Source of the DNA: Nitrosomonas cryotolerans ATCC 49181
Lineage (GTDB): Bacteria > Pseudomonadota > Gammaproteobacteria > Burkholderiales > Nitrosomonadaceae
Assembly: GCF_900143275.1 (NCBI RefSeq)
Contig: NZ_FSRO01000001.1
Coordinates: 2,250,116-2,314,115, forward strand
DNA: 64,000 bases
Direction of reading: 5' to 3'
Below, piece after piece: positions 49,636 through 59,974 of the stretch. Each line of letters starts with the position of its first letter. Position 1 is the stretch's first letter. The position numbers and the translations under genes are program-made. The notes under the pieces are model-generated. The model did no database searches, was not told the DNA's origin, and saw only the letters and a program-made list of their open reading frames with translations.

Positions 49636-50454
49636 CTACGCCACCAGATTTAATAAACGCCTCGTCTCTTTTTCATCCAGCTCTAGCCACTTTCCTCGCT
49701 TGATACGCGGCGGTAAGTTAATGGGACCAAAACGTACACGCATCAAACGACTCACTGACAAACCCACGGCTGCAAACATACGACGCACCTCACGGTTCTT
49801 TCCTTCTTTTAAGACGACGTGATACCAATGATTAGAGCCTTCACCACCCTGATCTGATAAGCGATTGAATTTTGCAAAGCCATCCTCTAACTCGATACCA
49901 GTAGTCAATAGCAAGATCTGTTCTGCCGTCAACCTCCCAATCAAGCGCACCGCATATTCTCTTTCTACTTCAAACCGGGGATGCATTAATCGGTTTGCCA
50001 AAACGCCATCCGTAGTAAATATCAATAGTCCGCTAGTATTAAAGTCCAATCGGCCAATCGCTATCCATTTAGATGATTTAAGATGTGGCAGTTTATCAAA
50101 TACCGACGGACGTCCTTCCGGATCATTGCGACTCACAATCTCGCCTTCTGGCTTGTGATATAACATTACCCGCGGAAGCGATGGTTCACTTAAACTGAAA
50201 CGAATGATACGTTTGCCAAGTCGCACAATATCTTCTGGCCCAACCCGATCACCAGTCACTGCCACTTTCCCATTGATGCTCACTTGGCCAGCAGCAATCA
50301 ATGCCTCCATTTCGCGTCGCGAACCGAGTCCTTTCTGTGCCAGTAACTTATGCAGCTTATGGGTAATAGCGAGTACCGATACATCTGCCGCATTGGCGCC
50401 CGATGATGCCGGCGATTTCTTTTTTACCGGTCTGATCGGTCTGCTTGCGCTCAT
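49636..50454 (-). CDS. rluB: 23S rRNA pseudouridine synthase
   Basis: A 272-residue RsuA/RluB-type enzyme. An S4 RNA-binding domain (KLHKLLAQKGLGSRREMEAL) is followed by the catalytic motif GRLDFNTSGLLIFTTDG with the active Asp. LKEGKNREVRRMFAAVG and the RluB-like C-terminus are complete. It probably makes pseudouridine 2605 in 23S rRNA. A basic, Ala-rich tail at the N-terminus is common in betaproteobacteria. Confidence 0.93.
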   Translation of the reverse strand: MSASRPIRPVKKKSPASSGANAADVSVLAITHKLHKLLAQKGLGSRREMEALIAAGQVSINGKVAVTGDRVGPEDIVRLGKRIIRFSLSEPSLPRVMLYHKPEGEIVSRNDPEGRPSVFDKLPHLKSSKWIAIGRLDFNTSGLLIFTTDGVLANRLMHPRFEVEREYAVRLIGRLTAEQILLLTTGIELEDGFAKFNRLSDQGGEGSNHWYHVVLKEGKNREVRRMFAAVGLSVSRLMRVRFGPINLPPRIKRGKWLELDEKETRRLLNLVA

Positions 50455-50537
50455 CTATTGATTAATCTCCTGATCTGAAAAACGATGGTGCTGTCTTACT
50501 ACAGTTAACTATTAGTATAGTAACCACTTATACGAAT

Positions 50538-50861
50538 TTAAAATGGTAATTTCATTCCTGGTGGCAAACCCAATCCAGTGGTAATCTCTGCCATCTTTTC
50601 CTGTGTCGTCGACTCAACGCGCCGTACCGCATCATTGACAGCCGCCGCAATCAGATCTTCCAGCATATCCTTATCATCACCAATCAAACTGTCGTCAATA
50701 CTGATGTTTTTCACATCGTGACGGCAAGTCATGACAACTTTGACCATCCCTGCTCCGGATTGGCCTTCAATTTCTACTGTTGCTAATTTATCCTGCATTT
50801 CCTTCATATTTTCTTGCATCTGTTGCGCCTGTTTCATCAGGTTACCCAAGTTGCCTCTCAT
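50538..50861 (-). CDS. ebfC: YbaB/EbfC nucleoid-associated protein
   Basis: A 107-residue protein. [20 protein letters not shown] and [14 protein letters not shown] are the YbaB/EbfC family pattern. The start at 50861 has GGAGGT upstream and is preferred to a longer frame that overlaps dnaX. It lies 13 bp downstream of dnaX in the usual dnaX-ybaB order. Confidence 0.95.
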   Translation of the reverse strand: MRGNLGNLMKQAQQMQENMKEMQDKLATVEIEGQSGAGMVKVVMTCRHDVKNISIDDSLIGDDKDMLEDLIAAAVNDAVRRVESTTQEKMAEITTGLGLPPGMKLPF

Positions 50862-50874
50862 TATATTACCTCCA

Positions 50875-52458
50875 CTATTGAATAGGTTTGATTGAAGAAA
50901 CAATTAATCGTGCATCAAAATCTTCCATTAGCTCCTGCACAATGGGGTCTTGCTCAATCGCTGCGACAGCTTGCAGCTGTTTTGTTTCCTTCTCACGATC
51001 TTGTAATGCTGCGGGTGTCATGCCTGTGATATTTCCCACAGAAAACTGTAATGCGACGGATTGGCCAAAGTATGTGTCCAGCGCCGCCTGGATTTTATCC
51101 TGGTATGCTTTCTCCAGTAGATATTTATGTATTTCCGGTACGCATAATTCAATTCTATTCGCAGAAAAAAACTTTGCTTCACTATGTTGTGCCAACATTT
51201 TTGTCATGCCCGTCAGTTTCAATTGATTTGCCAACGTCGGCCAATCATCAACACTTTTGTTTACTGACCTACCTGCATCTGCATCCGGCTTTGTTGTTAA
51301 GTTCACAGGTGCTACCCTATGTTCTACGCCCCTGTCAGTCACAGGTGAATGACTATGTTGTGACATACTTTCCGGCATAAAGATCAGCATGCGCATTAAT
51401 GTCATGGTAAAGCCCGCATACTCATCAGGCGCTAGACTCAAATCGGTGCGCCCATGTAAACAAATCTGATAAAATAACTGAATGTCGTCTGGAGTAAAAG
51501 TTTTCGCAAGCGTAAAAAGACGCTTATGATCTGGAATACTTTCATCAATCGCTTCTGGCACCGTCTGAGCCAGAGTGATGCGATGCAGCAATGCAGCTAA
51601 CTCCTGTAAAGCATTATCGAATGAAAGACAGCACGCTTCCATTTCATCCGCCAAACGTATTATTTGGGAACCGCTCTTTTGTGCCAGCGCATCCAGTAAA
51701 TCATAGAGATAATGCTGATCAATAATACCGAGCATCTCGCGTACAATAGCCTCTCCAACTTTTCCCTGACCAAAAGCAATTGCTTGATCAAGCATACTTA
51801 AGGCATCTCTCATACTACCCTGTGCCGCGCGCGCCAATAACTGCAATGATGCCTCATCATCACAGCTAATCCCCTCTTGTGTCAGTATATATTTAAGATG
51901 AGTAACAATCTGCGTGACCGGGATTTGTTTCAGATTAAATTGTAAACAACGAGACAAGACGGTGATGGGGATCTTCTGCGGGTCAGTTGTGGCCAGTACA
52001 AATTTAACATGTGCAGGTGGTTCTTCCAAAGTTTTCAGCATTGCATTAAAAGCTGACTTGGAAAGCATATGTACTTCATCAATAATATAAATCTTATAGC
52101 GAGAGCTGGTCGGTGCATAAAGTGCATTTTCAAGCAGCTCCCGCATACTGTCCACCTGGGTATTGGAAGCCGCGTCCAGCTCGATCATATCAACAAAATG
52201 GCCACCATCTATGCTAGTGCAGGCCGTGCATATTCCACATGGCATAGACGTAATACCTGCTTCGCAATTAAGCGCCTTGGCCAGAATACGTGCAATTGTT
52301 GTTTTGCCTACACCCCGTGTACCAGTGAGCAAATAGGCATGATGCAGCCTGTTTTGTTCAAGCGCATTAGTAAGCGCCCTAACTACATGATCTTGTCCAG
52401 AGAGCTCTGAAAAGTTTTTGGGACGCCATTTGCGAGCAAGGGCTTGGATTTGGAGCAC
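50875..52458 (-). CDS. dnaX: DNA polymerase III subunit tau/gamma
   Basis: A 527-residue clamp-loader ATPase. [20 protein letters not shown], Walker [13 protein letters not shown], zinc cysteines ([16 protein letters not shown]), Walker [11 protein letters not shown] and sensor 1 [12 protein letters not shown] are complete. The start is taken as the GTG at 52458, because the longer frame would run through the ffs gene. No A-AAA-AAG slippery site was seen, so gamma may not be made. Confidence 0.95.
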   Translation of the reverse strand: MLQIQALARKWRPKNFSELSGQDHVVRALTNALEQNRLHHAYLLTGTRGVGKTTIARILAKALNCEAGITSMPCGICTACTSIDGGHFVDMIELDAASNTQVDSMRELLENALYAPTSSRYKIYIIDEVHMLSKSAFNAMLKTLEEPPAHVKFVLATTDPQKIPITVLSRCLQFNLKQIPVTQIVTHLKYILTQEGISCDDEASLQLLARAAQGSMRDALSMLDQAIAFGQGKVGEAIVREMLGIIDQHYLYDLLDALAQKSGSQIIRLADEMEACCLSFDNALQELAALLHRITLAQTVPEAIDESIPDHKRLFTLAKTFTPDDIQLFYQICLHGRTDLSLAPDEYAGFTMTLMRMLIFMPESMSQHSHSPVTDRGVEHRVAPVNLTTKPDADAGRSVNKSVDDWPTLANQLKLTGMTKMLAQHSEAKFFSANRIELCVPEIHKYLLEKAYQDKIQAALDTYFGQSVALQFSVGNITGMTPAALQDREKETKQLQAVAAIEQDPIVQELMEDFDARLIVSSIKPIQ

Positions 52459-52550
52459 GATATTTCTTGAATAAGTAGGAAAAACAAATAAGAATATTTC
52501 AAGCCAGCAAATACTACTGAAACCCAATAGATGCAAAGAAAGAAGTAGGG

Positions 52551-52647
52551 TGGCGAGCCAGACCCCCGGCACTTGTAAAAACAGCTGTGGCTGCTTCCTT
52601 CCGGATCTGACCAGATTCACTATCTTACAATGCGGGGAGGCCCGCCA
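52551..52647 (-). ncRNA. ffs: Signal recognition particle RNA (4.5S)
   Basis: The minus strand holds the SRP apical loop core GGTCAGATCCGGAAGGAAGC followed by AGCCA, with near-perfect conservation. The ends GGCGGGCCTCCCCGCA and TGCCGGGGGTCTGG-CTCGCC pair to a long stem. Its length of about 97 nt fits the small bacterial form. It lies just upstream of dnaX, the common position in betaproteobacteria. End points are approximate. Confidence 0.93.
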
Positions 52648-52965
52648 TAAAAACTATTACAAATCAATCTACTAATTCGATATCAATAAAACCCGGTTTC
52701 TGCTATTCACTGATACAGGCCTTATTGTGCACTGAGTTGGTATCAACGTCCAGCGCCATCAACAATCTATTTCATTAATGCCACGATACCATACAAAAAT
52801 CTTATAGCAGAAAGCATACGTGCAGTATACCAGCACATCGTCAATAACTCCAAGGCCGGCTATAGCATTTATCTCCCGCTTGCCAGTCGGAATTTAAAAG
52901 CCGACATCGCCATGCCCTGTAGATTCAATAAACATCAATTATGCGATGACCATCAGATAACACAG
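52648..52965. other. Non-coding stretch upstream of ffs
   Basis: About 318 bp without a supported gene. It should contain the ffs promoter and the 3' end of the OmpA-like operon. No specific element could be named. Confidence 0.4.
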
Positions 52966-53766
52966 CTATCGCCCTAATATATTTCTACCATCCTGATTAG
53001 CAATAACTATCTCCACACGCCGGTTTTTCTGCCTACCCGCATTCGTTTCATTCGAAGCAATTGGATAAGCCTCTCCCAAACCAACTATACCAACCCGTCT
53101 GGAATCAACGCCATGCCTAATCAGAGATTGCTCAACCGCTTCAGCACGCTGCCTAGATAGCTCAAGATTATATGCTTCGCTTCCAATATTATCCGTAAAG
53201 CCTTCAACCAATATATGGCGCTGAGGATAATCGTTCAGATACTGAGCAATCCGTGCAACCGTTCTATCTCCGTTAGGTTGTAGCATCGCGCTGTTAAACG
53301 CAAAAACAATATTCTCCAACGTCAGAATAATCCCTCGTTCAGTTTGCTCGGCCTGAAGTGCATCCAGCTCAGCAGCCAGTTTCATTGCCTCCATTCTGGC
53401 CGATTTTACTTCTTGCGATCTGGCTTGCAAAAGTAACTGTTGGCGTTTTTTATTTGCCTCCTCAATTTCTAGTTCTGTTTGCTTCAAACGGTGACGCTCT
53501 TGTGCTATCTCCGTATTTTTAATTGAAATAGTTGCGTAATGATCAACCAGATATTTATCCTTATTATTTTCCTGCAACTGCTTTGCTTTACCAAGCGCCT
53601 CTTTTGCCTCGCCCATTTTTTGAGCGTCCGTGTTAAAAATACCCTTGATCATGCGTGCCGATTCATATTGATTCTCAGCTTCATTTAATATCAGACTGGG
53701 TTGATTACTGGCACAGGAAATCAGTAAAAATAGCAATGAAATAATGATAATAGACTTGATCTTCAT
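52966..53766 (-). CDS. OmpA-domain lipoprotein with DUF4398-like N-terminus
   Basis: A 266-residue lipoprotein (LLFLLISC). A helical DUF4398-like segment (ALGKAKQLQENNK) and a coiled coil (EEANKKRQQLLLQARSQ) precede a C-terminal OmpA domain with VEGFTDNIGSEAYNLELSRQ and RRVEIVI. The OmpA domain binds peptidoglycan, so the protein links the outer membrane to the wall. It is the last of three same-strand genes. Confidence 0.88.
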   Translation of the reverse strand: MKIKSIIIISLLFLLISCASNQPSLILNEAENQYESARMIKGIFNTDAQKMGEAKEALGKAKQLQENNKDKYLVDHYATISIKNTEIAQERHRLKQTELEIEEANKKRQQLLLQARSQEVKSARMEAMKLAAELDALQAEQTERGIILTLENIVFAFNSAMLQPNGDRTVARIAQYLNDYPQRHILVEGFTDNIGSEAYNLELSRQRAEAVEQSLIRHGVDSRRVGIVGLGEAYPIASNETNAGRQKNRRVEIVIANQDGRNILGR

Positions 53767-53851
53767 GGTAACCTCCTGACATTACATATGTTGACACTGT
53801 TGCATCCGGTTCTTTCATAAAATAGTTGATTCAAATGCCCGTACCGAAGCA

Positions 53852-54259
53852 CTAATGATCTAATTCTTCTTGTAATGTATTCAGCCCCGCATTAATTGCA
53901 TCAAGCGCTTTTTGTGAACGCGCGCTTAGTGCGCGAGATTCTGCTAGCTGCGCATGCAGTTCTGCTTCTTTAAGTAACCGCAACGCCTTTTCACGATCGC
54001 CAGCTTTATCCGCCCTGCGGGCATCCTCGAATTTTTTCTGGGCCGCATAAAGCTCCGCGCCCGCCAACTCATCAGCCTTTATCTTTTTGGCATCATCAAT
54101 CCGTACTTGTACACTTGAATAGAAATTCTCGCTGACTGGTGTCGATCCGCAAGCCACTAGCATCAAGTACACTGCCAGTATCACACTCTTCTGTAAAATG
54201 ACCTTTATTTTTCGTATCTCAGAATCATATAGCGTAATATTCTCATTCATTGAAAGCAT
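53852..54259 (-). CDS. DUF4398-type lipoprotein
   Basis: A 135-residue product with a lipobox (LMLVAC) after an unusually long N-terminal stretch. Met4 may be the start. The mature part is helical and charged (ADELAGAELYAAQKKFEDAR, ALRLLKEAELHAQLAES), matching DUF4398. It probably pairs with the OmpA-like lipoprotein downstream. Confidence 0.8.
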   Translation of the reverse strand: MLSMNENITLYDSEIRKIKVILQKSVILAVYLMLVACGSTPVSENFYSSVQVRIDDAKKIKADELAGAELYAAQKKFEDARRADKAGDREKALRLLKEAELHAQLAESRALSARSQKALDAINAGLNTLQEELDH

Positions 54260-54277
54260 GATATCTTCTCCTGTTTA

Positions 54278-54502
54278 TCAAACTGATGAATCAAACCGAG
54301 CTGCATCAATAATAGACCAAAGATGAAAAATACCCCCGATAATCGCAGGAATAATTAATACCGCAAAAAAATAATTAATCCCCACCATTACAAAAAATAG
54401 CAAAGCAGCTAATATACGACCCTGAACTAATTGACCTAGGCCAGGGATAAAAAAACTACAAATTGCTGCGAGTACGTTTCCGCTAGAGTTTTGTCCTGAC
54501 AT
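54278..54502 (-). CDS. Small TM2-like membrane protein
   Basis: A 74-residue protein with two membrane helices. ICSFFIPGLGQLVQGRILAA and FHLWSIIDAARF resemble the TM2-type GLGQ turn found in many small envelope proteins. It leads the three-gene envelope group and lies 18 bp from the next gene. Confidence 0.75.
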   Translation of the reverse strand: MSGQNSSGNVLAAICSFFIPGLGQLVQGRILAALLFFVMVGINYFFAVLIIPAIIGGIFHLWSIIDAARFDSSV

Positions 54503-54763
54503 ACCAATTCTCCAGGTTTCTAATACAAATAGCTATTAGGTATTGAACCTATTGCACTAATTAATCGATACCGTTTCTAACTAAATAGTTATTTGACTAT
54601 CCATAGAATAGAAGGCTTTTCCTGTGAAGTCTACGATTATGAGATTATTCTCTGCCATTAGTCTCCACAAAAAAACAAATTTTTTCTATAACTTTATCCG
54701 ATATGGAGCCAATACGTAATAAGCGCTTGAATACAGCCCACCAGAACATCATTCTCAGTTATC

Positions 54764-56302
54764 GTGTCTGATAGTATACGCTGTGATGCTTATACGCTTA
54801 GAACAAGGATAAGAAAACCGGTGATCCTCAATAAATCTGCTCAGAATCTCATTAAACCCAGCGATGCCACATCCTGGATCTCATGTATCCGTCGTACCTG
54901 GCTCAATAAACATCAAAGCAAAAATATCGAGATTGAGATCGGCGGCTTCGAAAAACTTTTACTCGATATCGGGCTGGCACACAAAATAGCCATACTCACC
55001 AAACTACAACAACAATACGAGGTACATCAGGCCGATTCAGTAAAACATACACGCACACTCATGCAGCGAGGTACTCCAGTCATTTATCAAGGTCAACTCC
55101 TGGATGAACAAGAAGGCATTATCGGATATCCTGATTTTCTCATCCGGCATGAAAGTGGCCAATATCAGCCAGCGGATGCCAAGCTATCGCATAGTGAAAA
55201 CAAAAAAGGAATCCAGATACAGCTGGGCTTATATCGACGTATACTCGCTAATCATCTGCCTGCGATGGTATTTCTCGGCAATGGCAGAACAGCTACCCTC
55301 GGCGATGAAATCAATCCATTGGTAGACACCTTCGTCATGAATATGAAGCAGCTATTCACCATGCATGAACAACCAATGGCGCATTATAGTCATAGCAAAT
55401 GTCGTATCTGCCCCTACTATACTCACTGTCGCCCCGAGTTTGAGGCAAAAGAAGACCTGTCGCTGCTGCATGGGATTCATGGTCGCACAGCGAGCAACCT
55501 TGCAGCGGCCGGCATCTCGACTATTACCCAGTTCTCGAACAGCAGTGCTGAAACGATACCAGATACACCTTATCTCAAAGGACACAAAAGAAAGCAGCGA
55601 GCCATTCTACAGGCCAGATCCTTTCTGACAGGCCAAGTATTTCAGCTTGATTCCATTACCTTACCTAAGGGCACTTGGGTACATTTTGACATTGAAGACA
55701 ACCCTCTGACATCCTCTCGCAGGCGCCATGTCTATCTCTGGGGATTACTCACACCCTCCTACTCCAGTAAAGATTTTGAATATATCTGGACTGATGACGA
55801 GACTCAAGACTACACAGGCTGGATCCATTTTCTGGAGAAAATTGAACAATATCGTAAACAATATTCATCTTTGATATTGGCTCATTATTCCAATCACGAA
55901 AAAGCGACCATCAGGAAATATGCCGAACGTTACGATATGGAAGATCATACAACTGTTTTATGGTTACTGGGAGATAACAGTCCTTTGTTTGACCTACAAA
56001 AACCCGTACAAGAGCAACTGATCTTGCCCTTACAGGGCTATGGTCTGAAAGATATCTGCAAACATAAGGATTTGGTGAATTTTCAGTGGAAGAACAAGCA
56101 TTCAGGATCGCAGTGGTCTGTAGTACAATTCAATCGCTTTCTAATCGAAACCGACCCTAAAAAAAAGGGCAAGTTGAAGACGGAAATCCTGGACTATAAC
56201 CGTGATGATGTCACAGCCACATGGCAACTTGAGAAATGGCTCCGGAATTGTTTTCAAACGCACACTCATTTCACGCCACAATCACTTATAAAGCTGAAAT
56301 AA
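54764..56302 (+). CDS. TM0106-family RecB-like nuclease with RNase H-like domain
   Basis: A 512-residue protein. A PD-(D/E)xK nuclease core is seen in GYPDFLIRHESGQYQPADAK, and CRICPYYTHC supplies cysteines typical of RecB-like Fe-S sites. A C-terminal DEDD-type exonuclease-like domain follows (WVHFDIEDNPLTS, YNRDDVTATWQLEKWL). This is the TM0106 layout. A GTG start was assumed and is uncertain. Its role in DNA repair or defence is not known. Confidence 0.82.
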   Translation: MSDSIRCDAYTLRTRIRKPVILNKSAQNLIKPSDATSWISCIRRTWLNKHQSKNIEIEIGGFEKLLLDIGLAHKIAILTKLQQQYEVHQADSVKHTRTLMQRGTPVIYQGQLLDEQEGIIGYPDFLIRHESGQYQPADAKLSHSENKKGIQIQLGLYRRILANHLPAMVFLGNGRTATLGDEINPLVDTFVMNMKQLFTMHEQPMAHYSHSKCRICPYYTHCRPEFEAKEDLSLLHGIHGRTASNLAAAGISTITQFSNSSAETIPDTPYLKGHKRKQRAILQARSFLTGQVFQLDSITLPKGTWVHFDIEDNPLTSSRRRHVYLWGLLTPSYSSKDFEYIWTDDETQDYTGWIHFLEKIEQYRKQYSSLILAHYSNHEKATIRKYAERYDMEDHTTVLWLLGDNSPLFDLQKPVQEQLILPLQGYGLKDICKHKDLVNFQWKNKHSGSQWSVVQFNRFLIETDPKKKGKLKTEILDYNRDDVTATWQLEKWLRNCFQTHTHFTPQSLIKLK

Positions 56303-56310
56303 CAATAAGT

Positions 56311-57543
56311 TTACATTCTTCTCAGAATATCAGCCGTTACGGGTTGCGAGAAAAAATGCCCCTGTCCATAATCACAACCGGCTGCGCTTAGCAACTTATG
56401 TTGTTCTATCGTTTCCACTCCTTCCGCAATTACTTTTAGACCTAACTTATGAGCTAGGGTAATAATGGCTTCGCATAGCACCATATCATTTAAGCAATCG
56501 ACTGAATTCTGCACAAAAGATTGATCTATTTTCAGAAAATTAATATCAAATTTTTTAAAATAAGACAGCGAAAAATAACCCGTCCCAAAGTCATCAATCG
56601 CAATTTGAATACCTGCATCGCGGAGAGCCAGTAATTTACTAGTACCAATCTCTCCCATTTCCAATAAGAGCTTTTCCGTAATCTCTATAATCAGGCATTC
56701 GGCTGGCAAATCTAATTGTTTTAAATACGGCAACCACTCCTGAAAAAAGAGTGAATGACTGCAAAACTGTATCGGTGATTTATTAATGCTGATCTGAAAT
56801 TCGGGATGGCCTGTTGCACGTAAAAATTTAACCTCCTGGACAGCCTCTCTGAACACCCAATTTCCAATCTCAATAATGATTCCACTTTCTTCTGCGAGGG
56901 GAATAAATTCTGCAGGACTAATCCAGCCTCGTTTAGGATGACACCAACGTAATAATACTTCGGCTTTTTGAATCGCTCCGTTCGCTAATTTAATAATCGG
57001 CTGATAATGCAAAACAAACTGTTTGGTTGACAAAGCATCGCGCAGATCATTAATCAGCTGAGAGCGTTTTTGCGAGGCTTTCTGTAGGGCAGCAGTAAAA
57101 TAACTAAAACGATTACGTCCTGCATTCTTAGCTGTATACATCGAATGATCCGCATTGGCCATCAGTGATTCGGGTGTTTTAGCATCATCCGGGAAAAGCG
57201 TAATGCCGATACTCGCAGAAATAAAAGCAATCTTACCATCCAGCTTGAATGGAATTGCCAGACTATCAATTATATGCTGCGCGACACGTTCGACCTGATT
57301 CGCTTCCTCCAATTCAGACAAAATTACCGTGAACTCATCTCCGCCCAGTCGGGCAACGGTATCTGACTCTCGCACACAGTGACTGATGCGCCGTGCAACT
57401 TCAACAGGAAGACGATCACCGGTAGTATGACCTAGTGAATCATTCACCTCTTTGAATCTATCCAGATCAATGAACATTAATGCCATTTTTCGCTTAATGC
57501 GATGAGATTTCTTAATTTCTTGCTCCAGACGATCCTGAAACAT
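56311..57543 (-). pseudogene. C-terminal half of a GGDEF/EAL protein, cut off by an IS3-family element
   Basis: The frame carries the rest of the GGDEF domain (MALMFIDLDRFKEVND, RLGGDEFTVIL) and a full EAL domain. The EAL signature is EVL in KAEVLLRW, with IDDFGTGYFSLSYFKKF and EGVETIEQ retained. It joins the fragment at 58806-59864, and the codon for Met at the junction is the 3-bp target duplication. That ATG could start translation of this half, but without the DVLTGLSNR part of GGDEF. Confidence 0.9.
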
Positions 57544-57610
57544 TGAAGTGGTACCGCAAAACTGGACAAATTGTTAAGCTCTGATATGAAATAAATAGAG
57601 AGACATAATC

Positions 57611-57892
57611 ATGAGCAAGAAACGTATGCAATATTCAACAGAATTCAAAGCCAAAATAGCCTTGGCAGCAATACGTGGAGAAGAAACGGTACCACAACTA
57701 GCCGCTCGTTATCATATCCATCCTACGCAGATTAATAGCTGGAAACGTCATTTGATTGAAAAAGCCAGTGATTTGTTTGGCAAGAATAGTGACGCCAATA
57801 ATAAGAATGGTCATAGTGCCGACGATTTACATCGCGTGATTGGGCAATTGACGGTGGAACGCGATTTTTTAGCCAGAAAGCTCGATCATTAA
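57611..57892 (+). CDS. IS3-family OrfA (helix-turn-helix protein)
   Basis: A 93-residue DNA-binding protein. STEFKAKIALAAIRGEETVP and the HTH region QLAARYHIHPTQINSWKRHL are typical. A slippery heptamer T-TTT-TTA at 57865-57871 near its end would let ribosomes slip by -1 into orfB, giving the OrfAB transposase. AGAGAG precedes the start. Confidence 0.9.
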   Translation: MSKKRMQYSTEFKAKIALAAIRGEETVPQLAARYHIHPTQINSWKRHLIEKASDLFGKNSDANNKNGHSADDLHRVIGQLTVERDFLARKLDH

Positions 57893-57912
57893 GTGTTGCT
57901 GAGCGCAAAACA

Positions 57913-58740
57913 ATGATCGAGCACCACGAGAAACTAAGTCAATCGCGTCAATGCCATTTACTGGGTGTTGCACGCTCGTCGTATTATTATCAGCCACAAC
58001 CCACAGATGGGAGTGAGTTAATCTTGTTGCGTCAAATGGATGAGCAGTATTTGAAAACACCACAGTATGGTTCACGTAGTTATGCCACGTGGTTCAGGCG
58101 CCAGAGGATGATGATAGGCCGCAAGAAAGCCACTTCAATGATGAAGATGCTGGGCATTATTAGCACAGCACCAAAGCCCAAAACTAGTATTCCGGCCAAG
58201 CAGCACAAGAAATATCCTTATCTGCTCAAAGATAAGGCCATTAGTCGCCCCAACCAAGTTTGGGCGACTGATATCACTTACGTACCGATGGAAAAAGGTT
58301 TTGGCTATCTTGTTGCTATTATGGACTGGCATTCGCGTAAAGTACTGAGCTGGCGCTTATCCAACACACTGGACGCTGATTTCTGTGTCCAGGCTTTGGA
58401 AGCTGCCATCCAGGATCATGGCTGTCCGAAAATCATGAATAGTGATCAGGGTGTGCAGTTTACCAGCGAGGCATTTACATCAATACTAAAAACCAATGGT
58501 ATACAGATCAGCATGGATGGCAAGGGCTGCTACTATGACAATATTTTTGTTGAACGACTATGGCGTACAGTCAAATACGAACATTTATATACCCAGGAAT
58601 TCAATAACCTAAAGGAGGTAAGAAAAAGTTTAAATGTTTGGTTCAACTGGTACAATCAAGAACGTTTTCATCAAAGTCTTGATAATCTAACACCAGATGA
58701 AGTTTACTATCAGAAGTATGCAATTCCTCAAGCTGCCTGA
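57913..58740 (+). CDS. IS3-family OrfB transposase (rve integrase core)
   Basis: A 275-residue integrase-core protein. WATDITYVPMEKGFGYLVAI, NSDQGVQFTSEAF and the Glu in YYDNIFVERLWRTVKYEH form the DDE triad. The ATG at 57913 is the first in the frame. The same frame is open from the slippery site at 57865, so the active form is probably the frameshift product OrfAB. Confidence 0.92.
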   Translation: MIEHHEKLSQSRQCHLLGVARSSYYYQPQPTDGSELILLRQMDEQYLKTPQYGSRSYATWFRRQRMMIGRKKATSMMKMLGIISTAPKPKTSIPAKQHKKYPYLLKDKAISRPNQVWATDITYVPMEKGFGYLVAIMDWHSRKVLSWRLSNTLDADFCVQALEAAIQDHGCPKIMNSDQGVQFTSEAFTSILKTNGIQISMDGKGCYYDNIFVERLWRTVKYEHLYTQEFNNLKEVRKSLNVWFNWYNQERFHQSLDNLTPDEVYYQKYAIPQAA

Positions 58741-58805
58741 GCTTGATTAACCAGCCATGTTAGAGCTTAATTTATCTTCAGGTTGTCTAGTTAAAGGAGG
58801 CCACT

Positions 58806-59864
58806 TCACATACTACGATTGGACAAGCCTGTTAAAACATCATAATTAGCCTGGTGCCAGATTAATTTATTAGAAAGCTTTTTTCTTTCTTCAGTCAATT
58901 TATGTTCAATAGTCAAGCTCGCAAGACGCGTAAAAAATGTAATGCCATTAAATTGATCCTGAGTTGGTGATATAACGCTATGATGGTAGATTGCAAGCAC
59001 TCCCAGCACTCGGCCCTGTGCAGACAATATGGGTTCCAACCAGCACGACATCAAATCGGCTTCCCTGGCCACCTCTTTGAAATAAACCCAGTAAGGATGT
59101 GTCTGTATATTTTTAACAATCGTACGTTTTCCGATAAACACGGCATGACCGCTAACATCTATATCTGTATTCAGGGCGATGCTGCCAATAGTGTCGCTAT
59201 AGGATTCCGGTAAACTCGGTGCTGAACCGACCCAAAGGTGTCTGCCATCGGTTGAGAGTAATAAAATTGAGCAGCGCCAGTCTGGATCTTCGGCTTCTAT
59301 TTCACGCGTAATCGTATCAAGTACCGTGTTGAATGGTTGAGCACTGGCCACCACCTCAAGCACACGTTTCTCCCTGGCCAGTCTACGTTCGACTAATTGC
59401 CGCTCAGCGATCTCATTTTGCAATTGAATATTTTGTATATCAACTTCTTCTTGCGTTAATTGATAATTTTTCTCCATCAAAACAAACCACCAGACACCCA
59501 CACTCAGAAATATAAAAACTGCCGCATAGGCCCTAAAAAATATATCTTTCAGACTATCCAGTGCATTCGGTGCTAAAGACGCTGTAATGACTTGCTGATA
59601 AAAAATTAACCCAAAAATGGCCCCCATGAAGCTTATAAGAAGCAGAAAAATACTGATAAAACGAAAAACATGCGTTTGCATTTTCACTCCAATCCAGCCA
59701 TTGTCCAGATCAATCGATTCATGCTTTTTTACGCGCATCCAATGTACAACATAGCGAACAGATGGTCTCATCACATACGAGACAAAATAGGTTACCCTGG
59801 ATTGTATATCGCTGTTCACAAACAATGCACTTACTGTCCAATCTAAAACTACTCTGTCGCGCAA
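58806..59864 (-). pseudogene. N-terminal half of the GGDEF/EAL protein with GAF domain
   Basis: The fragment has two membrane helices (FLLLISFMGAIFGLIFY, AYAAVFIFLSVGVWWFVLM), a short coiled coil, a GAF domain (PDWRCSILLLSTDGRHLWVG, LGVLAIYHH) and the first residues of GGDEF (DVLTGLSNRSM). The stop codon at 58806-58808 comes from the end of the IS3 element. The intact protein would have sensed a signal and made or broken c-di-GMP. The start is uncertain; MQTHVF is an alternative. Confidence 0.88.
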
Positions 59865-59974
59865 TATAGTATTGGCTTCATGTTACAAGTGCGATTACCA
59901 GTACGAATATAATCGCCAGACCTAACCCGTTGACATCCTCCCCTTCCTAAACGAAGGGGATTCCTAGCGACTTA

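Larger units (their letters stand above)
57544..58808 (+). mobile_element. IS3-family insertion sequence (1265 bp)
   Basis: The ends are TGAAGTGG and CCACTTCA, inverted and ending in TG/CA as in IS3 elements. A 3-bp duplication CAT flanks it at 57541-57543 and 58809-58811. It holds orfA and orfB, and removal restores one continuous GGDEF/EAL frame. Confidence 0.93.
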
